Shown here: positions 10,815 through 21,809 of the stretch, piece by piece | Layout of the letters: every line of letters begins with the position of its first letter | Numbering within the stretch: position 1 is the first letter of the stretch | Assembly: GCA_027605045.1 (NCBI GenBank) | Contig: JAQFWX010000007.1 | Location: forward strand, 310,001-374,000 | Reading direction: 5' to 3' | Length of the DNA: 64,000 nt | From: Phallus indusiatus | Taxonomy: Eukaryota > Basidiomycota > Agaricomycetes > Phallales > Phallaceae | The notes under the pieces: model-generated | Seen by the model: the letters and a program-made list of their open reading frames with translations, nothing else | Told to the model about the DNA's origin: nothing | Databases searched by the model: none | Made by a program: the position numbers and the translations under genes

Positions 10815-11157
10815 ATGTTCAACCGTATTCCATATGAAATATTCATCAATATCCTTTTGATTCATTCTACCATTCTCCTGAATTTGACCTATAGTGCTAA
10901 GTGGAGAAAAGACCTCCTATCCAATCCAATTAGTTTTGTGGACCCGCAACAGCCCCATCAGAAGAAACCATATCTAGATTCATTTGACCAAACATTTTCT
11001 CATTCTGGCTCTTACCTACCACGGACTCACGAGGAGCGATTGGACGAGGCACAAACGAGGCAGCACGTCCGCTGTAGGCTCGGCACCAAGCCCCTTCACA
11101 CTCCGACAGTGGTAGTGATGACTACCGTATGTGACGTTACACCCGTAACGCGTAACG
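10815..11157 (+). pseudogene. Truncated F-box relic
   Basis: Starts MFNRIPYEIFINIL, matching the first residues of the neighbouring F-box genes, and keeps SAKWRKDLLSNP and SFDQTFSHSGSYL from the region after the F-box. After about 11025 it diverges into the upstream region of the next gene, whose ATG at 11158 it overlaps in another frame. The invariant HVCRSW core is degraded, and the LRR region and C-terminus are absent. Its own upstream sequence (GATTCAATTGTCGGCG around 10730) matches that of F-box gene 4. Confidence 0.72.
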
Positions 11158-12810
11158 ATGCTTGACCGCATTCCATACGAGATATTCAGCAAAATCATAA
11201 AGATTTTATATACCAGAGATATATTCTATTCATTCCACCCATCCAAAGAGTTCGACGAGATTAATGTACCTCCGATCAAAGCAACCCACGTTTGTCGTTC
11301 TTGGCGGAAGTCCCTTCTATCCGATCCGACTATGTGGATCTGCATCAGGGTCACTGACTCGGACGGGACGAAACCGCGCCTGGATCAAGTTACACACACA
11401 CTTGAACATTCTGGCTCTTCCCCATTGCACATTTCTATTGAACTTCGTGAAAGTACGCACCTAGATTTCATGGACATCATGCATCATCCGCACATAATCT
11501 GGGCCATCTCCGAACAAATGCACAGATGCCGCCAACTCCAAATAGAAATTTCATCGCAACAAGCGCCCTTTATCTTCCACCGTTTTGTAACACCCCCTCC
11601 TATATTACAAAAGTTCTATCTTCACGTGGAATTGGACCGCGAAAGTTTGGAGCACGAGAGTGTGCTCCTGAGACTACATGAAACTTTGTTTTCTGGACAT
11701 GTGCCCAGTCTCGAACATCTGAATCTTCAAATCGTTGATGATTTGAACAACATTCAGCTAGCTCTATTCCAAAACCTATCGAGTCTTCATCTCTTATTTG
11801 ACGAGATCGCTGTCATCCGGGGTGATATCTTGCTGGACATCTTACAAGCATCACCTCATCTTCGCACGCTCGACATGAAGTGGGTCTTCGAAGGAAACGC
11901 GCCCATTGTGTGGATGTCTTCCGATCGGATTAAATTACCGTATCTGCGAGACCTCTCGCTCCGAGGCAGAGGCACGGTTGATACAATAAATCTTGTTCTT
12001 GGACATCTCGATTTTCCGATGGAAAACGTCATGTTCAATATTGAATGCGAGGATTCTTACTACAAAATGTCGAACTCAACCATTCTATTACATTTCCTTT
12101 CCCATCGACGTTTCACTTTTATCTCGGTTTCAAATTCTTTATCCCATTCTTACGTGGTTATCGAATTCCTCGAGGCGATAGACCAAAGATCTACCAGTTC
12201 AAGATTTAAAACGACGTCCACGATCGTCCATGCGTGTTCGAACGAGCTGCCTGAATTTTTGCGAACATTCAATGCGCTGGATGTCACGCACATGTCCTTA
12301 GAAAATATCCCATTTACTGGGGTGATTTTGAGAAATATCTTGCTCTCGCTAGAGAATTTGCAATATTTACGCGTCCAACATGGGAATTCGGATGAGCAGG
12401 TCATATCGCACGACGAGTCTGGGGCTTACGGTTCGTACCTCAAGGCGTTGTTGCCTTCAAAGCCCACCGGCGATTCCAAATCACCAGCGAGTTCGGAATT
12501 TGACACAGGTGACAGTAATATGGATTCGGAGTCGGATACCAACACTTTCCAAGGGCAATTGTTTCCTTGCCCATCCTTACGCACACTCGAAATACTTCTC
12601 TCTGATAATGACGCTTACGAGGTGACACTGGACGAAGCCCATCTCCCAGCGCTCTCCAGGTGCTCTAGGATCCGAGAACAAGCTGGACACCCATTGAAGT
12701 GTATAGTCGACTGCGGTGGACTTTTGGACTTGGCGAAGGACATTGAAGTATGGTTGCGAACACACGACTCTGGTCTTTCTATTGAGGTTAAGGTTAGTAC
12801 AGCTAAATAG
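11158..12810 (+). CDS. Tandem F-box gene 2
   Basis: Single-exon frame of 550 residues. The F-box is residues 1-65 (MLDRIPYEIFSKIIKI..PPIKATHVCRSWRKSLLSDPTMW). The rest is Leu-rich: repeated LxxLxLxF segments such as PSLEHLNLQI and LRDLSLRG, then LSLENLQYLRVQHGNSD, an acidic spacer (SNMDSESDTNTFQGQ) and a conserved tail (AHLPALSRCSRIREQ..LKCIVDCGGLLDLAKDIEVWL). Likely an SCF adaptor binding Skp1 through the F-box, with the Leu-rich part selecting substrate (family knowledge). It is intact and gives the reference for the broken gene 1. The start is chosen because all paralogues begin M(L/F)DRIP and the context is AACGATG. Confidence 0.88.
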   Translation: MLDRIPYEIFSKIIKILYTRDIFYSFHPSKEFDEINVPPIKATHVCRSWRKSLLSDPTMWICIRVTDSDGTKPRLDQVTHTLEHSGSSPLHISIELRESTHLDFMDIMHHPHIIWAISEQMHRCRQLQIEISSQQAPFIFHRFVTPPPILQKFYLHVELDRESLEHESVLLRLHETLFSGHVPSLEHLNLQIVDDLNNIQLALFQNLSSLHLLFDEIAVIRGDILLDILQASPHLRTLDMKWVFEGNAPIVWMSSDRIKLPYLRDLSLRGRGTVDTINLVLGHLDFPMENVMFNIECEDSYYKMSNSTILLHFLSHRRFTFISVSNSLSHSYVVIEFLEAIDQRSTSSRFKTTSTIVHACSNELPEFLRTFNALDVTHMSLENIPFTGVILRNILLSLENLQYLRVQHGNSDEQVISHDESGAYGSYLKALLPSKPTGDSKSPASSEFDTGDSNMDSESDTNTFQGQLFPCPSLRTLEILLSDNDAYEVTLDEAHLPALSRCSRIREQAGHPLKCIVDCGGLLDLAKDIEVWLRTHDSGLSIEVKVSTAK

Positions 12811-13911
12811 GACCATGTAAAATAAAGTATTTTCTTTGAATCCTGAACAAAATGACATTCATTCGGAGAAATAGTTATATTCTTTCCATAATAGCTCTTT
12901 GCGTGAGCAACTGTGGCACTATGCGAAGCAGCCACATTAAATAATATTCCAACATTTCTTTCACATTTATTAAGGTTTAACTCGGGTTTTGTGCATATTT
13001 TTGCATAACTAGTTATCCAAGCTCCTGTAAAGCTACGCTCTTTCGCGAACAGTCACTGTCTCATTACTAGTACTTAACGTTAGATTTATCCCTTATATGA
13101 AGTTTGAAAGAAAAATGTTTGGAAGAAGCAAGGAAAAAGCGGCGACTGTCAGTTCGGATGCAACATTAGTTTGAGCGGTCGGGTCCAACAAAGGAGGGTC
13201 AGAACACTTGCCAGAGCGCGATTAATACTTGATATATAAACGGGAGTTATTACTAGAGGAGCAGTATTTTCTGCGGGATATGTTGTCTTAGGTCCTCGTG
13301 TACTAGAATTCTCGTGAAAATTACAACGCCTGAGCTACTCGTTCGGTGCTGGGAAAGGTTGGATACGTGAAGTCCTCCACTTCAGTCTCGGGTGCTCCGC
13401 ATTGGAATTATGATTTTGTGCCTGTTTGACATTGCTTTTGAAGTTTTCTGGAAGTGGTCTCAGGAAAAGTGCGGAGCAGTGGATCGGATGTATCTTACTG
13501 ATATGACAAACATTGTCAAACAACAGTCTCTTCAGAAACAAAATCGCTTCAATGCTTCAAAATCAGGAACATAGCGGAGTCATCATCGACTGAATTTATG
13601 TCTCTTTAAGCTCAACGAGGAGAATTGGCGTAACATTTTGTGTTGGGTTGTCGGAGATTGTTTCAGCTTGGAGAGTTGGCAAGATGCGGGACCGAAGCCG
13701 AGCGCTTCTGATTGAGCCGGCCTTTAGGCCCTTCACCGGCGTAGTCACACAAGCTGTTGCATTCAATGGCGGCGGAGTGCAGTGACAAAGTCCAGACTGC
13801 GTGAAATTGGACGTTGATTCAATGTCGGCGGAACTTATGGGTGTCGATAGTGACATGTGCCAGTGACAGCGTATCAATTTTCACTTTCACGACGCACTGT
13901 AATCGTGTAGT
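12811..13911. other. Spacer between F-box genes 2 and 3
   Basis: 1.1 kb without a gene. The start (12850-12960) resembles the 3' flanks after F-box gene 4 and near 21.47 kb (GGAGAAATAGTTATAT). The end carries the 26-bp shared block and a GATTCAATGTCGGCGG segment also found before gene 4 and the relic. The open frame at 13392-13574 has no recognisable motif. Confidence 0.5.
13700..13725 (+). promoter_or_regulatory. 26-bp block shared upstream of F-box genes, copy 2
   Basis: Identical to 8588-8613, about 190 bp before F-box gene 3. Surrounding sequence is much more diverged, which argues mildly for constraint or recent gene conversion. Confidence 0.5.
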
Positions 13912-15582
13912 ATGACAATGCTCGACCGCATTCCATGCGAGATATTTAGCGAAATCATCAAGATTTCGAATACCAAGGACGTATTTCGTTCCGGTCATTT
14001 TGACGAGATCATTGTACCCCCGATCAAAGCAACTCACGTTTGTCGTTCCTGGAGAACTGCCCTTCTATCCAATCCGACTATGTGGACCTACATCGTACTC
14101 AAGGGCGGGACGAAACCACGCGTGGATCAATTTGACCAAACACTCCGTCGTTCTGGCACTTGCCCATTGCACGTTATCATTGACTTATGGGCTAATCCCA
14201 TCGACCCGCATCCCATCATTCATGACTATTACAAACTCTCGGTTATTTCCCAACAAATGCACAGGTGTCGTCAACTCCAAATGGAGGTTTCACCACAATT
14301 GGAACCTTTTGTCGTTCACTGTCTCGACAAACCCGCTCCTATCCTACAAAAATTCTATCTCAGCGTTTATTTGGATTCCGACGATTCGGACCATGAGAAC
14401 GTGCTCCTAAGATTTCATGAAACTTTATTCTCTGGACATGCGCCCAATCTCGAACATTTAAGTCTTCAAATCTTCGATAACTTGGACAATTTTCGGCTGT
14501 CTCTGTTTGCAAATCTATCGAGTCTTCATCTCTCATTTTCCGATGTCACATTCGTTGAGGGTGAAGTTCTGCTGGACATTTTACAATCATCACCCCATCT
14601 TCGTACGCTCAACATGGAGCTGTACTACGGAGTAGACAAACCCTTTGTGTGGACGTCTTCCAAACGTCGGATTACATTGCCGCACCTACGAGACCTCTCA
14701 CTCCAAGGCGAAGTTACAGTTGATGTGGCAAATCTTGTACTGGGACATCTTGATTTGCTGATGGAGAACGTCACGTTTGATATTGCATGCGAGGATTTCT
14801 ACCACAAAATGTCGGACTCAACCATTCTATTGAACTTCCTTTCCCATCGGCGTTTTACCTTTGTCTCGGCTTCGAATTTTTTAGGCTGTCTGAAGATTAT
14901 ATTCTTAGAGGAGATGGATCAAGGATATACGGGTTCAAGATTTACAACAATAGCCTCAACTTTGGACAGTGCGTCTGTGCATGGTTTGCCTAAATTTTTG
15001 CGAACGTCCAATGCATTGGATATTACACACATGTCCTTGAGAACAATCCCGTTTGATGGGATAATTCTCAGAACCATATTGTTTTCTCTAGAAAATTTGC
15101 TATATTTACGCGTTCACCATGGGGATTATGACGATCACGTCCTACATTGCGGCGAGTCTCGATTCTTCGGTTCGTACCTAAAAGCCTTGTTGCCTCTTAG
15201 GCCTCAACGTTCCACTGGCAATTCCAAAACTCGGGCAAGTCGAGAAAATTCTGAATATGATTCAGATGAACAGCAGCCTGAGAGCGACATAGATTCGGAC
15301 ATCGACGCTTACCAAGGACAATTATTTCCCTGTCCATCTTTACGCACGCTTGAAGTACTTCTCTCTGATGACGACCTTTACCAAGTTCCATTGGATGAAG
15401 CCCATCTCCCATCGCTTTCCAGGTGTTCCAGGATTCGAGAACAAGCTGGATACCCGTTGAAGTGTATAGCCAACTGTGGTGGACTTTTGAACTTGGCGAG
15501 GGACATTGAAGCATGGTTGCGGACACACGACTCTGGTCTTTCTATTGAGGTTAGATTAGAACAGCCAAATCAGACCATGTAA
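13912..15582 (+). CDS. Tandem F-box gene 3
   Basis: 556 residues in one exon. MTMLDRIPCEIFSEIIKI..PPIKATHVCRSWRTALLSNPTMW forms the F-box; the second ATG (13918) aligns with the starts of the paralogues and may be the real one. A Leu-rich body follows (PNLEHLSLQI, LRDLSLQG, LENLLYLRVHHGDYDD), then an acidic Asp/Ser spacer (SDEQQPESDIDSDIDAY) and the conserved tail ending IEVRLEQPNQTM. Intact. Role as for gene 2; differences among the paralogues concentrate in the Leu-rich and spacer parts, as expected if substrate choice is diversifying. Confidence 0.88.
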   Translation: MTMLDRIPCEIFSEIIKISNTKDVFRSGHFDEIIVPPIKATHVCRSWRTALLSNPTMWTYIVLKGGTKPRVDQFDQTLRRSGTCPLHVIIDLWANPIDPHPIIHDYYKLSVISQQMHRCRQLQMEVSPQLEPFVVHCLDKPAPILQKFYLSVYLDSDDSDHENVLLRFHETLFSGHAPNLEHLSLQIFDNLDNFRLSLFANLSSLHLSFSDVTFVEGEVLLDILQSSPHLRTLNMELYYGVDKPFVWTSSKRRITLPHLRDLSLQGEVTVDVANLVLGHLDLLMENVTFDIACEDFYHKMSDSTILLNFLSHRRFTFVSASNFLGCLKIIFLEEMDQGYTGSRFTTIASTLDSASVHGLPKFLRTSNALDITHMSLRTIPFDGIILRTILFSLENLLYLRVHHGDYDDHVLHCGESRFFGSYLKALLPLRPQRSTGNSKTRASRENSEYDSDEQQPESDIDSDIDAYQGQLFPCPSLRTLEVLLSDDDLYQVPLDEAHLPSLSRCSRIREQAGYPLKCIANCGGLLNLARDIEAWLRTHDSGLSIEVRLEQPNQTM

Positions 15583-15773
15583 AATAATTGGAGTACTTTC
15601 TTCACGAAATGAACAGATTGAACATTCCTGGCGTAAAGTCACACTAGTCACAGCACAACGGCGGCCTGCGTGAAGCTGGACGTTGATTCAATTGTCGGCG
15701 GAATGTTATGGGTGTTGATGGTGTCCACATTGAACTTTTTTTCTTTATAGCACATTTCCCCTCGCGCATAACG

Positions 15774-17450
15774 ATGTTCGACCGCATTCCATGCGAAATA
15801 TTCAGCGAAATCATCAAGCTTTCATATACAAGCTATCGTTTTGATCCCTCCTACCCTTCTCAATTTGACAAGATCAGTGTACCCCCGATCAAAGCAACTC
15901 ATGTTTGTCGTTCGTGGAGAACCGCCCTTCTGTCCAATCCAACTATGTGGACCTGTATCAGGGTCACCTACTGGCACTGGAAAAAAGCACACGTAGATCA
16001 ATTTGACCAAACACTTTCTCGTTCTGGCTCTTGCCCACTGCACGTTTTTATCGACCTTCATGCCCATTATATCGACCCGAATCATATCGCTCGTCATTGG
16101 TACAAGCTTTCGGTCATTTCCCAACAAATGCACAGATGCCGCCAACTACAAATCAAGGTTTCGGCACATTTATCACCTTTTGTCTTTCCCTGCCTGGACA
16201 AACCGGTTCCTATGCTCCAAAAATCCCATCTCGTCATTGATAGACATGAAAGTGATAGCCCAGAGTACAAGATCGAGCTTCGAAGGTTTCATGAAACTTT
16301 ATTTTCTGGACATGCCCCTAGTCTCAAACATTTGGATATTCAAATTTGCGATGGTCTGGACAATCTTCAGCTATCTCTATTTCACAATCTATCGAGTCTT
16401 CATATTCTTTGCGACGAGGACACACATATCGATGGCGATCTCCTATTAGACATTCTCCAATCATCGCCCTATATTCATACGCTCCAGATCTCGGTGGACT
16501 ACTTAGAACTACAAGAGCCTATCGTGTGGATGCCTTCAACCGATCGCCGGATTATCTTGCCACACCTTCAGAACCTCTCAATCAAGTACCGGTGTGGGGT
16601 TGAGATGATAAATCTTGTGTTGGGTCATCTTGACTTCCCAGTGGAGGACATCACATTTGATGTTAAGTGCAACGATTATTACCACAAAATCTCTGAATCA
16701 GCCCTTCTATTACAATTCCTATCCAATTGGCGTTTCACCTCTGTCTCGATTTCGGATTGTCGGAACCTTTTTCGCCCCGGCATCCAATTTTCCGAGGAGA
16801 TGGATCAAGGATCTACAGGTTCAAGCTTTGAAGTAACGTCTACAAATAGTGCGTCTTTGGATGATTTGACTGCTTTTTTGCGGATGATCAATACATTGGA
16901 TATTACGCACATGTCCGTGAGAAGAGTCCCGTTTGATGGGATAATGCTCAGAACCATATTGGTTTCTCTACAAAATTTGCAATATTTACGCGTTTACCAT
17001 GGGGATTATGACGAGCACGTCCTATATTACGGCGAGTCTCGAATCTTCGGTTCGTACCTAAAGGCCTTGTTGCCTCTTGTGCCTCAGCATTCCACTAAAA
17101 ATTCCAAAATTCGAGAAAGTCGAGCAGATTCTGAATCCAATACAGATGAGCGGCAGCTTGAGAGTGACATAGATTCAAACATCGACGCTTACCAAGAACG
17201 ATTGTTTCCCTGTCCATCTTTACGCACGCTCGAGGTGTTTCTCTCTCATAACGACCGTTACAAAGTGACACTGGACGAAGCCCATCTCCCAGCGCTTTCC
17301 AGGTGTTCCAGGATTCGAGAACAAGCTGGATACCCATTGAAGTGTATAGCCAACTGTGGTGGGCTTTCGGATTTGGCAAAGGACATTGAAGCATGGTTGC
17401 GAACGCATGGCTCGGGTCTTTCCATTGAGGTTAAGGTTAAACCTAAATGA
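15774..17450 (+). CDS. Tandem F-box gene 4
   Basis: 558 residues in one exon. The frame stays open back to 15708, but the ATG at 15774 (ATAACGATGTTCGACC) matches the paralogues' start and context. F-box: MFDRIPCEIFSEIIKLSY..PPIKATHVCRSWRTALLSNPTMW. It then has a Leu-rich body, an acidic spacer (DERQLESDIDSNIDAYQ) and the family tail CSRIREQAGYPLKCIANCGGLSDLAKDIEAWL. Intact and closest to gene 3. Its 3' flank from about 17495 is duplicated beyond the MFS gene. Confidence 0.88.
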   Translation: MFDRIPCEIFSEIIKLSYTSYRFDPSYPSQFDKISVPPIKATHVCRSWRTALLSNPTMWTCIRVTYWHWKKAHVDQFDQTLSRSGSCPLHVFIDLHAHYIDPNHIARHWYKLSVISQQMHRCRQLQIKVSAHLSPFVFPCLDKPVPMLQKSHLVIDRHESDSPEYKIELRRFHETLFSGHAPSLKHLDIQICDGLDNLQLSLFHNLSSLHILCDEDTHIDGDLLLDILQSSPYIHTLQISVDYLELQEPIVWMPSTDRRIILPHLQNLSIKYRCGVEMINLVLGHLDFPVEDITFDVKCNDYYHKISESALLLQFLSNWRFTSVSISDCRNLFRPGIQFSEEMDQGSTGSSFEVTSTNSASLDDLTAFLRMINTLDITHMSVRRVPFDGIMLRTILVSLQNLQYLRVYHGDYDEHVLYYGESRIFGSYLKALLPLVPQHSTKNSKIRESRADSESNTDERQLESDIDSNIDAYQERLFPCPSLRTLEVFLSHNDRYKVTLDEAHLPALSRCSRIREQAGYPLKCIANCGGLSDLAKDIEAWLRTHGSGLSIEVKVKPK

Positions 17451-19085
17451 GGCCATATAAAACAATTGGAGTATTCTTTTCGCGACCAATGAACGAAATG
17501 GACATTCTCCCGGAGAAATAGTTATATCCCTCCATACGAGCTCGTGAGCAACCACGTACTTACGTCTATGCTATGCGTCGTTATTAATAATGTTTGAATA
17601 TATTTGCTTTAGATTAAACATGTATTTTGTGCATATTTCTACCATTCGTAACTACTTATCCGATGTCACTTGATTCCGCAATCTAACCAGCTTGCACAGT
17701 ACAGCAACATAAAAATTTACTTTTTTATTTATTGATTTCATGAGTATCGTTACATTTGCGGGTACCTAAGATAACAGAACAAAAAAAAACACAACAAAGA
17801 GGTATCCAAAAGAACGCCAACCGCGTTGGGAACTATACAAGCAACTTGGGAACATAAAAAAATCTGAAGTTATCTTCGAGAAAAAACAAATACTATGCGA
17901 AAGACTAAACGTAATAGGTCCCAAAAGCCTCCTGCTTAGCTAAAGTTCTTGGAGTAAGAAACACGAACATCGGGTCACGGATCTGTGGTTGAACTCGTTT
18001 GATTTTCAGTATATAAACATTTAAGACAAATTCAAAACATTACCCACCATAATACAAAGCATAACGATGGGAAGGCTACAAGACCGTCGTAGGCAATTTG
18101 ATTCTGACGTCAGAGCTGCTTTGTCATGCCGTGTCGTTAATGGTCATTTTCCAAGTCCGCCGCTTTCCGTTTCCGCCAACCTTCACCGTTCCTATATCGG
18201 CCCACCCTGACTTTCAATACATAGCAGATATTCTTCTTTCTCGTCACTAATGAACGGTTCTATTGCTCTGCTGGAACAAAGTGTCCCCTCAAGCCCTGCT
18301 TGTGTGGATGGGCGTCTGCATAAGCCGCACGACGTTGGTTATGGAACACGCCGCACTACTTGAAGCAAGCAGATTATTGCATTATGTACCTTGCTCGACA
18401 TACATCTTCGCTACGTTCATGCTTTCACCCTGGGCATAGTGCAGATTATGATGATGCCAAAGGCTGTGTCTAAAGTACCGTTGATTGGTAATGTTGAATT
18501 CAGTAGGAAATACATACATATGACCTGTAAGCCTACGTATGTTGGAAAAGTGTGGAGACGAAGGGTCTTTTACTTCTAATTTGATGCGTACTAATTTTTC
18601 AAGCAACATATTTTTTTTTGAAAGGCAGCTACTCTCGCACCGCATCTTGACAATGGCTAAATCATACTATCCTCGTCCTTTACTCCCTTTCCGATAGTTC
18701 TTTCAATGTTCATTTGAAAGTTATAGCATCACTCCGGAGAACACCCAGGTTGACGGCAAGGACAGAATTGAGTTTCAGTTTCAAATTCGTTCTCTTAGGT
18801 CATGTTTCCTAGTGGAGGGGCCGGGTTGCATGGTTGAAAGCAAAGGAGGAACGTAAGGGACAATTCATCAAACTTGAGCTGTTTTTAGTTACAGGTTTAC
18901 CGCCGCGGATCCTGCAGATCTTGTTCCACCGAAGGAACACCTGTCAGCGGACAATCCGTCATAGACTCTTTCTCTCGGCCTTATTCGGCCATTGATATTG
19001 TAATCACATTATCCTGTCTGACTGCTCTTTTCCTTCCCTTTTTCCGTTAGAACTGGAAGTGCTCAGCCTAAGGCTGCCAGGGAAA
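17451..19085. other. Spacer between F-box gene 4 and the MFS gene
   Basis: 1.6 kb. 17495-17816 is a direct repeat (own entry). A TATATAAAC box at about 18011 precedes ATG 18067 with the AACGATG context seen before the F-box genes, but that frame gives only 47 codons without a motif. The rest up to the transporter shows no gene. Confidence 0.5.
17495..17816 (+). repeat. ~320-bp direct repeat, left copy
   Basis: Runs from GGAGAAATAGTTATATCCC through GAGTATCGTTACATTTGCGG to AAGAGGTATCC, nearly identical to 21452-21773. Here it is the 3' flank of F-box gene 4; there it is the 3' flank of the TFIIA subunit gene. The two copies bracket the MFS transporter in the same orientation. Confidence 0.85.
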
Positions 19086-21265
19086 ATGAACCACAACTTG
19101 GAGATCTCGAAGACTGAAGCTCAAGAGCGCTACACTGACATTGTTGATGAGCGACGAATGAATGCCACGGCGAATAAAGAGAACGGCGACAGCAGTGTCA
19201 ACTATAATACTGATCGCACAGATACGAACTTGAAGAACAACGTCGATGAGCGTCATGAACAGGCCGAGAACAATAAGGAGCTTGATGCTGTAGTTAAAGA
19301 AGACGGCAGCGAAGGCGATGGTGATGCTGTATTAGTAAAGGCAGAAAGTTTCGTTCAACCGGTACCTCAAATTACGTTCCCAAACGGGGGATGGGTCGCA
19401 TGGTTGAACGTGATAGGAAGGTAAGAAAACAACGTTTTACATATGAAATCAATATTGATGGTCGATTGTTTCAATTGAACAGTACAATGGTTTGTTTTAT
19501 CACGCTCGGTTCGAATCAGTCGTTCGGTGCATACCAGGATTACTACACTGTACGTTTCATTAATTAGCATCGGTGAAGCGCGTACTACTGTGTTTCAGAG
19601 AGTGTTTCTATCGGAACGAACGCCGTCTGAGATTAGCTGGATAGGCTCAACACAACTATTCTTAATGTTCTTTCTCAGTCCCATATCCGGCAAACTATTC
19701 GACGAAGGGTATTTTAAACCTTTACTCGCGTCGTCATCCATTTTATTTGTGTTTTGGTACGTTCATCTTTTAAGTCTGATGAATCCAACCAAATCTGTGT
19801 TTTATCCCATTTTTTTGAAAGCCAATTTATGCTTTCAATAGTAAAATCCCACCAATTTTATCAAATTTTTCTTGCACAGGGTATAGGTCTAGGGTTAGCT
19901 GCTGGAATAATGTTTCTTCCCGCTGTTTCTATGACCGCGCACTATTTCTCCGTTCGGAGGTCTTTTGTAATGGGTATTGTTATCTCAGGTAATTGCCAAT
20001 CCTAAATTACTACTACTATATATATTCAATTTTTTTTCAGGATCATCTCTTGGAGGGATTGTCATTCCCATCCAGCTCAATCAACTGTTTAATAACTCTA
20101 GCGTCGGATTCGCATGGGGAGTTCGGTACGTTCAATTCCCTCTCTCATTCTGATACACATTGAGTTATTTTTTTTTTCGTCTAAGTTCCCTTGCATTCAT
20201 CTTTCTAGGCCTTCTGGTCATCGTGAATTTAATCATGAAACCTCGTTTTCCCGGACGCAAATCTCCATCTAAGAACGACATTGCCAAGTTGCTTAAAAAA
20301 TTGTTTACCGACATTCCATATTTGTTGGCCGTTGCTGGATTAGCTCTCGTGTATTGGGGATTGTTCTACCCATGTCAGTCCACCATGACTGTCCATCATG
20401 TTTTTTTTATGTTATGATTTCGAAAACGTTGGCTGAAGATGGGCTTTTATTATAGTTTTTTATTTGCAGTTATTTTCAGTTTTGCATGGTATAGATACCA
20501 ATCTAGCATTCTACTCGGTATGTATCTTTTTTCCCATTCATCAGTTTGTCCGAAATTTGAACTTTTAAATAAAAGATAACGATTTTGAACGCATCATCTC
20601 TCGCGGGTCGAATTGTACCAAACATAATCGCAGATTTCTACGGACCTTTAAACAGTAACACACAAAATTGATTCCACTCTTATAAGTTATTTAGATCTTA
20701 ATTTTATTCTTTCGTTGACAGCTATGGTTCCTTTTTCGATATGCTGCGGTATGCTCTTCTTCCTCATGTTCGCCGCTAAAACGGTAGCCGGGTTGGTTGT
20801 GTTTGCGATTCTGTACGGATTTACATCCGGAGCCGGTAAGTAGTCCAAGTCTCGATTTTTTTTTACTTTGCCTTGCGTTATACTTGAGCGTTTTTGTTTG
20901 TTAGTTTTGGGATTGACTGTACCGACTGTTGCGGCTTTTGTCGATGACGTCAATGAAGTCGGGTATGTTTATTTCTCTATAAATCTGAGACATAATGTGA
21001 CTAGTTTTAGGTTACGTTCCGGAGTGGCCATGTTCTTTGAAAGTTTCACATTGTTGGTTGGAAATCCTATTATGGGCGCTCTTTTGGACGCTCCTAGGTA
21101 TACCTGGCATCGTGCTATTATATTCAGCTCGGTAAGCAGTTTTTCAGTGCTGAAAAGAAAGAAAATTGCTGAAATAAAACTCAGGTTATGGTTTTGGTTG
21201 GTGCTGCTCATCTGACGGCGTCACGTATGTTGTTAGCGAAGAAGAGAGGAAGATGGCGTGTGTAA
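19086..21265 (+). CDS. MFS transporter, monocarboxylate-permease type
   Basis: Predicted plasma- or organelle-membrane carrier of the major facilitator superfamily, closest in pattern to fungal monocarboxylate transporter homologues (MCH). A hydrophilic, acidic N-terminus of about 95 residues is followed by PNGGWVAWLNV, the usual start of TM1. At least ten exons continue: FITLGSNQSFGAYQDYY, RTPSEISWIGSTQLFLMFF..GKLFDEGYFKPLL (loop 2-3 signature), GIGLGLAAGIMFLPAVSMTAHYF, RRSFVMGIVISG-SSLGGIV, then SLAGRIVPNIIADFYGPLN (loop 8-9), GFTSGA-VLGLTVPTVAAF and GNPIMGALLDA, with stop at 21263. The first in-frame ATG (19086) is taken. Substrate cannot be told. It lies between two direct repeats. Confidence 0.82.
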
Positions 21266-21451
21266 AGGATGATACTAAATGCTCTACTGCTACTGTATTA
21301 CTCGTGGAAATAAACTATAAAAGGTCCTAGAAAAGAAAAGGAAGCATCGTGATCTCATCGACTTAGAGGATTCCCCAATCTGACTTGCTCCCCTCTATAC
21401 CGTAAAAACAGGGGAAATGGTATACCGGTCAGAATAGCTAAACCGGCCAAC

Positions 21452-21773
21452 AACGAATTTCCACCTTTCGGAGAAATAGTTATATCCCCTCCATACAAGC
21501 TCGTGAGCAACCACGTACTTACGTCTATGCTATGCGTAATTAATAATGTTTGAATATATTTGATTTTGTGCATATTTCTGCCATTCATAACTCCCTATCC
21601 GATGTCACTCGATTCCGCCATCTATTTAACCAGCTTGCACAATGCACCAACATAAAGATTTACTTTTTTATTTATCAATTTCATGAGTATCGTTACATTT
21701 GCGGGTACCAAAGCTAACAGAACAAAAAAACACAAGTGGAAAAAAACACAACACAGAGGTATCCTAAACGACG
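21452..21773 (+). repeat. ~320-bp direct repeat, right copy
   Basis: Near-identical to 17495-17816, with a few short indels. It ends about 40 bp from the stop of the TFIIA subunit gene and so probably covers its 3' untranslated region. Confidence 0.85.
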
Positions 21774-21809
21774 GATACTAAAGACGTACAACCTGCGCGC
21801 GATGAGTCT

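Noticed and set aside
18067..18210. 47-codon frame with TATA box and AACGATG start context
   Set aside because: Too short, without F-box residues; perhaps a chance frame or a remote relic.
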